Shown: positions 1 to 6,554 of the stretch, one piece after another | Numbering within the stretch: the stretch's first letter is position 1 | Layout of the letters: the number at the start of each line of letters is the position of its first letter | Source: Chloroflexota bacterium | GTDB taxonomy: Bacteria; Chloroflexota; Anaerolineae; UBA7937; B3-Chlor | DNA length: 7,580 nucleotides | Direction: 5' to 3' | Assembly (NCBI GenBank): GCA_030616025.1 | Contig: JAUWYD010000048.1 | Span: 1 to 7,580, forward strand | Made by a program: the position numbers and the translations under genes | The notes under the pieces: model-generated | The model's database searches: none | Told to the model about the DNA's origin: nothing | Seen by the model: only the letters and a program-made list of their open reading frames with translations

Positions 1-101
1 GTCTGATCGAGGTGCTTCGAACCTTTGGCATCGCGGAAATGGTCCGCAGTGGCCGCATAGCGATGCTGCGTGGCAACAACGGAAATGGCAACAGACCGTA
101 A
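1..101 (+). CDS. ilvN: Acetolactate synthase small (regulatory) subunit, 3' end only
   Basis: Only the last 32 codons are present; the reading frame starts at base 3 and ends with TAA at 99-101. The visible peptide includes GIAEMVRSGRIAMLRG, which matches the usual C-terminal motif of the small subunit of acetohydroxyacid synthase (typically G-I-x-E-x-x-R-T/S-G-x-x-A-M/L-x-R-G). The family's small subunit binds the catalytic subunit IlvB in the cytoplasm and confers valine feedback inhibition through an N-terminal ACT domain, which lies outside the window. The last residues, NNGNGNRP, are an Asn/Gly-rich tail past the conserved part. ilvC follows after 21 bases, so the two are surely co-transcribed. 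The motif and the ilvC neighbour make the call firm despite the short length. Confidence 0.88.
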   Translation, partial: LIEVLRTFGIAEMVRSGRIAMLRGNNGNGNRP

Positions 102-109
102 CCCTATTC

Positions 110-116
110 AAGGAGG
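110..116 (+). promoter_or_regulatory. Ribosome binding site of ilvC
   Basis: AAGGAGG, a near-perfect Shine-Dalgarno sequence, lies 6 bases before the ATG at 123. It fixes the ilvC start and shows that ilvC is translated independently of ilvN. Confidence 0.85.
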
Positions 117-122
117 ACCGCA

Positions 123-1163
123 ATGGCGAAAATCGATTTTGGAGGAACCGTTGAGGAGGTCGTCACGAGGGATGAGTTCCCGGTAGAGAAGGCACGCGAA
201 GTTCTGGCTGACGAAGTTGTCGCAGTTCTTGGTTATGGCGTCCAGGGTCCGGCTCAGGCCCTGGACATGAGAGACAACAGTATCAACGTCATCGTGGGAG
301 GGTCGCCGGACCGCAAGCGCTCCTGGGAGAAGGCACTGAAGGACGGATGGGAGCCTGGCAAGACGCTTCTCCCTTTCGAGGAAGCTGCCGACAGAGGGAC
401 CATCATCCAGTACCTGGTTTCAGATGCCGCCCAGGTGATCTTGTGGCCCAGAATAGAGCCTCACTTGAAAGAGAGCGATGCCCTGTACTTCTCTCACGGG
501 TTCTCGATCACCTATAGTGACCAGACCGGGGTAGTTCCTCCCAAGTTCGTGGACGTAATCCTGGTAGCGCCCAAAGGCTCGGGGACCAGCGTGAGGGCGA
601 ATTTCCTCGCCGGCAGCGGCATCAACAGCAGCTACGCCGTCTATCAGGACTACACGGGTCGCGCCACTGAGCGAGCCCTTGCCGTCGGCATTGCCATCGG
701 TTCGGGCTATCTCTTCCCCACCACTTTCCAAAACGAGGTCTACAGCGACCTCACCGGAGAAAGGGGGATCTTGATGGGCGCGCTAGCTGGGGTCATGGAG
801 GCGCAGTACAACGTGCTGCGCCAGAACGGGCATACGCCTAGTGAGGCCTTCAATGAGACGGTCGAGGAGTTGACTCAGAGCCTCATCCGGCTGGTCGGCC
901 AGAACGGCATGGATTGGATGTACGCGAATACCAGCACGACGGCTCAGCGCGGTGCTCTCGACTGGCGCCATAGGTTCCGAGAGGCCGTCATGCCGGTGTT
1001 CGACGAACTCTATCAAAGCGTGGTCTCCGGTGAGGAAACGCGGCTTGTCTTGGAGGCCAATAGCTCCCCCGACTACAAAGAGAAGTTGGAAGCAGAACTG
1101 CGGGAGATGCGGGAATCGGAGATGTGGCTAGCGGGTGCCGAAGTCCGCGCGCTGCGGCCGTAG
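123..1163 (+). CDS. ilvC: Ketol-acid reductoisomerase, Ilv5/Bacteroidetes-like type
   Basis: This cytoplasmic enzyme converts 2-acetolactate and 2-aceto-2-hydroxybutyrate to the dihydroxy acids leading to valine/leucine and isoleucine, using NAD(P)H and Mg2+. The 346-residue protein is complete. The N-terminal Rossmann domain has GYGVQG at 37-42. The segment SPDRKRSW at 61-68, in the cofactor-specificity loop, is basic with a Ser, which favours NADPH (inference). SHGFS (His125) and APKGSG (Lys151) follow. The C-terminal all-helical knotted domain has the metal ligands Asp209 and Glu213 in YSDLTGERG, Glu245 and Glu249 in FNETVEELTQS, and the substrate Ser271 in TSTTAQRG. From recalled family sequences, the start (KIDFGGTVEEVVTRDEFP), NGMDWMYAN, STTAQRGALDW and the terminal ESEMW...VRALRP match the type found in Bacteroidetes and yeast Ilv5 rather than the standard bacterial forms. 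All catalytic residues are present. A strong ribosome binding site sits 6 bases before the ATG. Confidence 0.96.
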   Translation: MAKIDFGGTVEEVVTRDEFPVEKAREVLADEVVAVLGYGVQGPAQALDMRDNSINVIVGGSPDRKRSWEKALKDGWEPGKTLLPFEEAADRGTIIQYLVSDAAQVILWPRIEPHLKESDALYFSHGFSITYSDQTGVVPPKFVDVILVAPKGSGTSVRANFLAGSGINSSYAVYQDYTGRATERALAVGIAIGSGYLFPTTFQNEVYSDLTGERGILMGALAGVMEAQYNVLRQNGHTPSEAFNETVEELTQSLIRLVGQNGMDWMYANTSTTAQRGALDWRHRFREAVMPVFDELYQSVVSGEETRLVLEANSSPDYKEKLEAELREMRESEMWLAGAEVRALRP

Positions 1164-1214
1164 TCCTAGCCGCGAAATGAATGGTGGATCCAACGAGAAG
1201 AGGGCTGTTGCCTG

Positions 1215-1220
1215 AAAGGA
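1215..1220 (+). promoter_or_regulatory. Probable ribosome binding site choosing the leuA start
   Basis: AAAGGA lies 11 bases before the ATG at 1232. The upstream in-frame ATG at 1181 has no purine-rich site, and neither does the downstream ATG at 1247. This makes 1232 the best start, although the spacing is rather long. Confidence 0.55.
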
Positions 1221-1231
1221 ACTTGCCCACA

Positions 1232-2824
1232 ATGAACACGACTGGGATGAGTACTCAAAATACAGTGATGGTTTTCGATACAACTCTGCGAGATGGCGAA
1301 CAGTCGCCGGGCGCGGCGCTGAGCGTAGACGAGAAACTGGAGCTCGCCCGCGCCCTCGAAGGCCTGGGCGTGGACATCATCGAAGCCGGCTTTCCCATCT
1401 CTTCGCCGGGCGACTTTCAGGCTGTGAAGCGCATATCACAGGAGATTCGTGGTTGCATCGTTTGCGGCCTCACGCGCGCCAACCGGGGGGATATCGACGC
1501 GGCGGCTGAGGCCCTGGAAGAAGCTCCTCGGCCCCGTATCCACACCGGCCTCGGAGTCTCAGACGTCCACATCCGCCACAAGCTACACACTACGCGCGAT
1601 GAGGCACTGGAACGGGGTGTGAATGCCGTCAAATACGCCAAGAAGTTCGTTGAGGACGTGCAATACTTCACAGAGGACGCAGGACGCGCCGATCCCGCCT
1701 ATCTGCATCGCGTACTACAGGCAGTCATCGCGGCGGGAGCCACGGTGGTCAACATACCCGACACTACCGGCTACACCACCCCGGAAGAGTTCGGCGCCCT
1801 CATACGAGGCGTTTGCGAGAACGTTCCCAACATCCATCGGGCAACCATCTCCGTGCACTGTCACAACGACCTGGGCATGGCCACTGCCAACACACTGGCA
1901 GGGGTTGTCAACGGCGCACGACAGGTCGAGGTCACCGTGAATGGCATCGGCGAGCGGGCTGGCAACTCCTCGTTGGAGGAGGTTGTGATGGCCCTCGGTA
2001 CCCGCCGAGACTTCTTTGGCCTGGAGACCGGGATCAGTGTGCGCCGCCTATACCCGGTGAGTCGACTGGTGAGCCAGTTGACCGGCATCACGGTACAGCC
2101 GAACAAAGCCATCGTGGGAGCCAACGCCTTCGCCCACTCCTCCGGTATCCACCAAGACGGAGTGCTGAAGGAGCGCACCACTTACGAGATCATCAATCCT
2201 CGCGACGTTGGGGCTCCCGATTCGGCGATCATCTTGTCGGCCCGATCGGGCCGTCACGGGCTCCGTCACCGGCTGGCTGAGCTCGGCTACGCCCTCGATG
2301 AAGCACAGTTCGAGAAGGTCTACCAACGCTTCCTGGAGGTGGCGGACAAGAAGAAGGCGGTAGACACCCGCGACCTGGAGGCGATTGTCGAAGATGAGGT
2401 GCAAGTGTTCTTCGAAGAGACCTTTCAGCTGGAACATATCCAGGTCAGCTGCGGCAACCGCAGCATTCCCACCGCTACCGTTCGCATTCAGGGGCCGGAC
2501 GGGCAAACCTTCTGCGATGCGGACCACGGCAGCGGTCCGGTGGATGCGGTCTACCGGGCCATCAACCGAGTCATCGGAGAGGAAAATGAACTCATCGAGT
2601 TCTCAGTCGAGGCCGTGACCGAGGGAATTGACGCCGTGGGTCGGGTTACGATTCGCATCCAGGCCAACGAGCCGGTGGACGGGGGCGAACGCCCTGTCTT
2701 CAGCGGTCACGGAGCGGATACCGACATCATGGTTGCCAGCGCCAAAGCGTACATCTTCGCCCTCAACCGGCTGATAGCCGCTCGTCGCGAGGCGCAAATG
2801 TCGCGAAGCCCAGACTGTGGCTGA
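1232..2824 (+). CDS. leuA: 2-isopropylmalate synthase
   Basis: LeuA condenses 2-ketoisovalerate with acetyl-CoA to 2-isopropylmalate, the first committed step of leucine synthesis. The protein has 530 residues from the chosen ATG, normal for the bacterial form (about 510-530). The N-terminal TIM-barrel carries signature 1, FDTTLRDGEQSPG, at 15-27 with catalytic Arg20 and metal ligand Asp21. It also has PDTTGY at 176-181 and signature 2, beginning HCHNDLGMATAN, at 209-220 with metal ligands His209 and His211. NGIGERAGN at 237-245 follows. ANAFAHSSGIHQDG at 297-310 and ARSGRHGLRHRL at 337-348 belong to the linker region. The C-terminal LeuA dimer domain, the family's leucine feedback site, runs from about 390 and includes SGHGADTDIMVASAKAY at 491-507. 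An in-frame ATG at 1181 would add 17 residues that do not resemble the family and has no ribosome binding site. The gene follows ilvC by 68 bases. The motif EQSPG and the regulatory domain separate it from the CimA further downstream. Confidence 0.95.
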   Translation: MNTTGMSTQNTVMVFDTTLRDGEQSPGAALSVDEKLELARALEGLGVDIIEAGFPISSPGDFQAVKRISQEIRGCIVCGLTRANRGDIDAAAEALEEAPRPRIHTGLGVSDVHIRHKLHTTRDEALERGVNAVKYAKKFVEDVQYFTEDAGRADPAYLHRVLQAVIAAGATVVNIPDTTGYTTPEEFGALIRGVCENVPNIHRATISVHCHNDLGMATANTLAGVVNGARQVEVTVNGIGERAGNSSLEEVVMALGTRRDFFGLETGISVRRLYPVSRLVSQLTGITVQPNKAIVGANAFAHSSGIHQDGVLKERTTYEIINPRDVGAPDSAIILSARSGRHGLRHRLAELGYALDEAQFEKVYQRFLEVADKKKAVDTRDLEAIVEDEVQVFFEETFQLEHIQVSCGNRSIPTATVRIQGPDGQTFCDADHGSGPVDAVYRAINRVIGEENELIEFSVEAVTEGIDAVGRVTIRIQANEPVDGGERPVFSGHGADTDIMVASAKAYIFALNRLIAARREAQMSRSPDCG

Positions 2825-2854
2825 CAAGTTCCAGTCAACCAGAAACCAGAGGAA

Positions 2855-2863
2855 AAGAGGTGA
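2855..2863 (+). promoter_or_regulatory. Strong ribosome binding site of the small ORF
   Basis: AAGAGGTGA lies 6 bases before the ATG at 2870. Its GAGGTGA part is fully complementary to the 3' end of 16S rRNA. It is among the best sites in the window and is the main support for translation of the small ORF between leuA and leuC. Confidence 0.75.
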
Positions 2864-2869
2864 CAGCAG

Positions 2870-3073
2870 ATGGAGACTCAAGATCGTTCTCAAGCTCACA
2901 ATGAACCAGTAAATCGGGCTCAGAGGGAGAAGGTGCTGGCGAACAGTGGCGCGACGTCCGACAACTTCGCAGAGCCCCAAGGATGGGCGCTGAAGTGGGA
3001 CGGCGAAGCATTCCCAGACGACGAGGAGGGCGAGAGCGAAGGATCTTCGTCGTCCCCCGCCCGGGCCTGCTGA
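2870..3073 (+). CDS. Hypothetical acidic small protein between leuA and leuC
   Basis: I do not recognise this 67-residue protein. It has no signal peptide, membrane segment, leucine-codon run or cysteine pair. The first 25 residues are polar and Gln/Asn/Arg-rich. A central stretch, FAEPQGWALKWDGEAF (33-48), contains two Trp and looks like the only compact or motif-like part. It is followed by an acidic run, PDDEEGESEG (49-58), and a Ser-rich end. There are 14 Asp/Glu against 6 Lys/Arg. The start is well supported by a Shine-Dalgarno site 6 bases upstream. The gene begins 45 bases after leuA, and its stop lies 17 bases before the preferred leuC ATG, or 5 before the alternative ATG. The first 17 codons use more A/T at the wobble position than the rest. 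It may be a real small protein, a translated leader that couples leuC translation, or both. It is not a classical leucine attenuation peptide, as it holds only two Leu codons, and these are not adjacent. Confidence 0.6.
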   Translation: METQDRSQAHNEPVNRAQREKVLANSGATSDNFAEPQGWALKWDGEAFPDDEEGESEGSSSSPARAC

Positions 3074-3090
3074 GCCAGATGCAAAACCAC

Positions 3091-4386
3091 ATGGGACATA
3101 CACTAAGTCAGAAACTCATCGCCACCCACCTGGCAGGCGATGGAGGTGACGTCTCCCCTGGTCAGGTTGCCGAGGTCTGGCCCGGCGACCTGGTGGAGGT
3201 GACGGTGGATCTGGTGTTGTCCAACGACGTCACCGCTCCCATCGCCATCCGCGAGTTCGCGAAGCTGGGCGTGGACCGGGTATTCGACCCGGACAAGGTC
3301 GTGATGGTGGCCGACCACTTCGCGCCCAATAAGGACATCAAGTCCGCCGAGCAGTGTCTGGCAATGCGTGAGTTCGCGCGAGCGCAATGCCTACCTCACT
3401 ACTTCGACGTGGGCAGGATGGGCATCGAACACGTGTTGCTCCCTGAGCAGGGTCTAGTGACGCCGGGAGACGTCGTCGTGGGCGCCGATTCCCACACCTG
3501 CACCTACGGCGCGCTGGGGGCCTTCGCCACTGGCATGGGTTCCACAGACATCGCGGTGGCTATGGCCACGGGACGGACGTGGATGCGCGTCCCCGAGACA
3601 ATACGCATCGTCTACTACGGCCAACTGCGGCCCTGGGTCGGTGGCAAGGACCTGATCCTCCACACTATCGGGGAGATCGGAGTCAGCGGCGCGGTGTACA
3701 AAGCCATCGAGTTCGCCGGGCCAGCGGCAGACGATCTCTCAATGGCTGGACGGTTCACGATGTCCAACATGGCCGTCGAGGCGGGTGCCAAGGCGGGGCT
3801 CTTCGCAGTGGACGATACTACGCGCTCGTACGTGGACGCCCGGACCTCGCGTCCGTACTCCGTCTACGAGCCAGATGCGGATGCGTCATATGCTCGAGAA
3901 GTCGAGATTGACGTGAGCCTGATCGAGCCCCAAGTGGCTTTCCCTCACCTGCCGGAGAACGTACGGTCCGTCACGGAAGCCAGCGATGTGTGGATTGACC
4001 AAGTCGTCATAGGCTCCTGCACCAACGGCCGCCTGGAGGACCTCCGAGTAGCTGCCGAGGTGCTTCGTGGCCGACAAGTTCACACTGACGTACGCTGCAT
4101 CATCATCCCCGGCACCCAACAAGTCTATCTGGACGCGCTGGAGGAGGGATTGGTCGAGACTTTCGTCCGGGCGGGCGCAGTGGTCAGCACTCCGACCTGT
4201 GGCCCTTGTCTGGGCGGCCATATGGGAGTCTTAGCCGCGGGAGAGAGGGCAGTCAGCACCACAAACCGCAACTTCCGTGGACGGATGGGTCATCCCGAGA
4301 GCGAGGTCTACCTTGCTGGCCCTGCGGTCGCGGCCGCTTCTGCCGTGAAAGGGCGTATCGTTGGGCCGCGAGAGGTGTTACATTGA
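3091..4386 (+). CDS. leuC: 3-isopropylmalate dehydratase (isopropylmalate isomerase) large subunit
   Basis: With LeuD, this aconitase-family subunit isomerises 2-isopropylmalate to 3-isopropylmalate through a [4Fe-4S] cluster; the same enzyme can act on citramalate made by CimA. The 431-residue length fits the short type shared by archaea and many bacteria, not the roughly 466-residue E. coli form. Visible motifs are ADHFAPNKDI (74-83), GADSHTCTYGALGAFATGMG (131-150), GSCTNGRLEDL (308-318) and TCGPCLGGHMG (369-379). Cys310, Cys370 and Cys373 are the cluster ligands. NRNFRGRMGHPES (392-404) and LAGPAVAAASAVKGRI (408-423) complete the domain. The start MGHTLSQKLI aligns with the usual family N-terminus. 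An ATG at 3079 would add only MQNH and sits closer to the preceding stop, so it is a real alternative. The ATG at 2983 would add an Arg-rich stretch that is the small ORF read in another frame. No good Shine-Dalgarno site precedes any of these starts, which suggests coupling to the small ORF. Confidence 0.94.
   Translation: MGHTLSQKLIATHLAGDGGDVSPGQVAEVWPGDLVEVTVDLVLSNDVTAPIAIREFAKLGVDRVFDPDKVVMVADHFAPNKDIKSAEQCLAMREFARAQCLPHYFDVGRMGIEHVLLPEQGLVTPGDVVVGADSHTCTYGALGAFATGMGSTDIAVAMATGRTWMRVPETIRIVYYGQLRPWVGGKDLILHTIGEIGVSGAVYKAIEFAGPAADDLSMAGRFTMSNMAVEAGAKAGLFAVDDTTRSYVDARTSRPYSVYEPDADASYAREVEIDVSLIEPQVAFPHLPENVRSVTEASDVWIDQVVIGSCTNGRLEDLRVAAEVLRGRQVHTDVRCIIIPGTQQVYLDALEEGLVETFVRAGAVVSTPTCGPCLGGHMGVLAAGERAVSTTNRNFRGRMGHPESEVYLAGPAVAAASAVKGRIVGPREVLH
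4372..4377 (+). promoter_or_regulatory. Ribosome binding site of leuD inside the end of leuC
   Basis: GAGGTG lies 5 bases before a TTG at 4383 and 14 bases before the ATG at 4392. The spacing favours the TTG as the leuD start, overlapping the leuC stop codon (TTGA, 4383-4386). Confidence 0.6.
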
Positions 4387-4898
4387 TCAATATGACAGGC
4401 ACCAGCCGGAAATTCGGTGATCACGTGGATACGGATGTCATCATCCCGGCCCGCTACCTGAACGTTTCCACAGCTGAGGAACTGGCGCGACACTGTATGG
4501 AGGACATAGCGCCCGAATTCGCTTCTGCGGTCAAGCCGGGAGACTTCATCGTTGCCGGGGAGAACTTTGGCTGCGGATCGTCTCGGGAGCATGCGCCCCT
4601 GGCGATCAAGGGGGCAGGAATAGCTTGCGTTATCGCCAAGAGTTTCGCGCGCATCTTCTATCGCAACGCCATAAACACCGGCTTGCCGATCATGGAGTGC
4701 CCGGAGGCGGTGCAAGGGACAGAGCAAGGAGACCAGTTGACGGTAGATCTTGGGTCCGGCACGATCAGCAACTCGCGGACCGGGCACACCTATGTGACCT
4801 CCCCGCTCCCCCCCTTCATCATGGACATAGTCGCAGCTGGGGGATTGGTGCGTTACACGCGGCGGCGGCTAGAGGCGCACAGCGAGGTGCAAGTCTGA
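4383..4898 (+). CDS. leuD: 3-isopropylmalate dehydratase small subunit
   Basis: This is the swivel-domain partner of LeuC and completes the isopropylmalate isomerase active site. From the TTG at 4383 it has 171 residues (168 from the ATG at 4392), normal for the short type. Key motifs, numbered from the TTG, are FGDHVDTDVIIPARYLN (11-27), AGENFGCGSSREHAPLAIKG (58-77) with the catalytic Ser/Arg of GSSRE, and AKSFARIFYRNAINTGLPI (85-103). Residues YLNV at 25-28 sit at the loop that, in studied archaeal homologues, separates isopropylmalate (YLV-type) from homoaconitate (YLR-type) enzymes; YLN forms are, as far as I recall, usual in bacterial LeuD. The start is inferred from the GAGGTG site 5 bases upstream and the 4-base TTGA overlap with leuC, typical of coupled subunits made in equal amounts. 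Longer in-frame readings back to 4206 are shadows of leuC. The complex may serve both leucine and citramalate routes here. Confidence 0.93.
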   Translation: MINMTGTSRKFGDHVDTDVIIPARYLNVSTAEELARHCMEDIAPEFASAVKPGDFIVAGENFGCGSSREHAPLAIKGAGIACVIAKSFARIFYRNAINTGLPIMECPEAVQGTEQGDQLTVDLGSGTISNSRTGHTYVTSPLPPFIMDIVAAGGLVRYTRRRLEAHSEVQV

Positions 4899-4938
4899 CG
4901 TGCATCGAGAGCAAGTTGGCTTCTCAGCTAGCAATGAC

Positions 4939-4944
4939 GAAAGG
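4939..4944 (+). promoter_or_regulatory. Ribosome binding site of cimA
   Basis: GAAAGG lies 8 bases before the ATG at 4953. It is moderate in strength and well spaced, and supports that start. Confidence 0.6.
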
Positions 4945-4952
4945 CAGCGTCG

Positions 4953-6530
4953 ATGGAACACCCACAGCAGGTCTGGCTCTATGACACGACATGTCGCGAT
5001 GGGACACAGGGAGAAGGAATCTCCCTGTCTGTGGATGACAAGCTGAAGATCACTCGCCTCCTGGACGAGTTCGGGCTGCACTTTGTCGAGGGAGGCTGGC
5101 CGGGCTCGAATCCCAAAGATGCCGAGTACTTCCAGCGTGTGCGGGAACTGAACCTGGAGCAAGCTCGGATCGCTGCCTTCGGCAGCACATGCCGGGTGGG
5201 AAGTAAACCCCAGGACGATGCGAACATCCAGGCCGTGCTGAGGGCGGAAACGCCGGTGGTTACCATCGTAGGCAAGAGTTCTGTGCTGCACGTGGCCGAC
5301 GTCCTCCGCACCACACTCCACGAGAATCTGCGCATCATCCAGGAGAGCCTCGCCTACCTCAAGGCTCAAGGCCGCGAGGTCATCTACGACGCTGAGCACT
5401 TATTCGACGGGTACAAGGCCGATAGGGACCACGCCTTGGCTACGCTCCGGGCTGCGGCCGAGGCGGGCGCCGATACGCTCGTGCTCTGCGATACCAATGG
5501 TGGCTCGATGCCCTGGGAGATCGAGACCGTCGCCCGCGAGGTTCGCTCGCTGTTCCCGGACGTCATCCTGGGTATCCACGCCCACAACGATGGTGGGATG
5601 GCCCTCGCCAACAGTCTGGCGGCGGTCCGAGCTGGCGCCACGCACGTGCAGGGGACCATGAATGGCTATGGCGAGCGATGCGGGAATGCCAACCTCTGTG
5701 CTCTGATCCCCAATCTGGAGTTGAAGATGGGTACAGTGGCTCTGCCTCCAGGCCGTTTGGCCGGCCTAACCCAGCTTGCCGGCACCGTGGCTGCCATCGC
5801 CAACCAACAGGTTTGGCGCCAGGCGCCCTATGTAGGCCAGAGTGCGTTCGCCCACAAGGGGGGAATGCACGTTGCCGCCCAGCGTCGCAATCCGCAGAGC
5901 TACCAGCATCTCGACCCTGCCGTCGTGGGTAACCGCCCGCGCATTCTGGTATCGGAACTGTCGGGTCGAGGGAACCTGCTGAGCATGGTGGAGGAGATAG
6001 GCTTGGACCACACGAACCCAGAGGATCTGGTCGGTGTGCTCCAAGAGGTCAAGCGGCTGGAACACCAAGGCTTCAGCTTCGAGGGAGCCGAGGCCTCAGT
6101 GGAGATGCTGCTTCGCCGCTCCAGACACGGGTATCGTCCTCCCTTCGAGATGCTCGACTTTGTGGTCCTAGTCGAACACCGAGACGGACAGGGCGGTTCT
6201 TGCCAAGCAACAATCAAGGTCCGGACGGGCAATCAGGTCTTCCACTCAGCCGCCGAGGGAAACGGCCCCGTGAATGCCCTCGACTTGGCCCTCCGAAAGG
6301 CCCTCACGCCCGTTTATCCCGACGTGGTCGGATTCGATCTGGCCGACTACAAAGTACACATGCTGAGTGGAGAGCGCGGGACGGGGGCGACCACACGCGT
6401 CCTGGTTGACATGCAGAACCGGACCCACCGCTGGACTACCGTTGGGGCCTCCACCAACATCATCGTGGCCAGTTGGATGGCCCTGGCGGATGCCGTGGAA
6501 TACGGCCTGACTATGGATGGTATGAAGTAG
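4953..6530 (+). CDS. cimA: (R)-citramalate synthase
   Basis: CimA condenses pyruvate with acetyl-CoA to (R)-citramalate, the entry to threonine-independent isoleucine synthesis. The 525-residue protein is a homologue of LeuA with features of the citramalate synthase family. These include DTTCRDGTQGEGISLSVDDK at 11-30 (the family has TQGEG where LeuA has EQSPG), EGGWPGSNPKD at 46-56, CDTNGG at 179-184, HAHNDGGMALANS at 209-221 with metal ligands His209 and His211, NGYGERCGNANL at 237-248, and SAFAHKGGMHVAA at 297-309. The C-terminal regulatory domain starts near 395, with EGNGPVNALDLALRKAL at 435-451 and TVGASTNIIVASWMAL at 496-511. Arg15 is the catalytic arginine. Residue 14 before it is Cys, where the family almost always has Leu. 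The gene sits 54 bases after leuD and 24 before leuB, so it is embedded among the enzymes that can process citramalate onward. Assignment over a second LeuA is firm, but the substrate is inferred from sequence only. Confidence 0.92.
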   Translation: MEHPQQVWLYDTTCRDGTQGEGISLSVDDKLKITRLLDEFGLHFVEGGWPGSNPKDAEYFQRVRELNLEQARIAAFGSTCRVGSKPQDDANIQAVLRAETPVVTIVGKSSVLHVADVLRTTLHENLRIIQESLAYLKAQGREVIYDAEHLFDGYKADRDHALATLRAAAEAGADTLVLCDTNGGSMPWEIETVAREVRSLFPDVILGIHAHNDGGMALANSLAAVRAGATHVQGTMNGYGERCGNANLCALIPNLELKMGTVALPPGRLAGLTQLAGTVAAIANQQVWRQAPYVGQSAFAHKGGMHVAAQRRNPQSYQHLDPAVVGNRPRILVSELSGRGNLLSMVEEIGLDHTNPEDLVGVLQEVKRLEHQGFSFEGAEASVEMLLRRSRHGYRPPFEMLDFVVLVEHRDGQGGSCQATIKVRTGNQVFHSAAEGNGPVNALDLALRKALTPVYPDVVGFDLADYKVHMLSGERGTGATTRVLVDMQNRTHRWTTVGASTNIIVASWMALADAVEYGLTMDGMK

Positions 6531-6543
6531 AGAGAGGTAGCGC

Positions 6544-6550
6544 GAGGAGA
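6544..6550 (+). promoter_or_regulatory. Ribosome binding site of leuB
   Basis: GAGGAGA lies 4 bases before the ATG at 6555. It is a strong match and fixes the leuB start. Confidence 0.7.
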
Positions 6551-6554
6551 ACCT

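Noticed and set aside
1181..1231. Longer leuA start adding 17 residues
   Set aside because: No Shine-Dalgarno site precedes it and the added residues do not resemble LeuA N-termini; 1232 has AAAGGA upstream.
2870..3073. Small ORF as a leucine attenuation leader peptide
   Set aside because: It contains only two separated Leu codons, no Ile/Val/Leu run, and I see no terminator/antiterminator pair with a T-run downstream.
2983..3090. Longer leuC start giving a 36-residue Arg-rich N-terminal extension
   Set aside because: The extension is the small ORF read in another frame, does not match the family N-terminus, and has no ribosome binding site.
2603..3103. Antisense open frame of 166 codons with hydrophobic stretches, opposite the end of leuA and the small ORF
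   Set aside because: It lies on the complement of well-supported leuA and small-ORF coding sequence, has no convincing ribosome binding site, and resembles no family. GC-rich codon bias produces such open antisense frames readily.
4907..4925. Possible hairpin (GAGAGC ... GCTTCTC) between leuD and cimA, considered as a terminator
   Set aside because: The stem is about 6 pairs with a bulged T and no following T-run, so it does not look like an intrinsic terminator, and the gene context argues for read-through.
4869..5399. Antisense open frame of 176 codons opposite the start of cimA
   Set aside because: It is the complement of conserved CimA codons and carries no recognisable motif, so it is a shadow frame.
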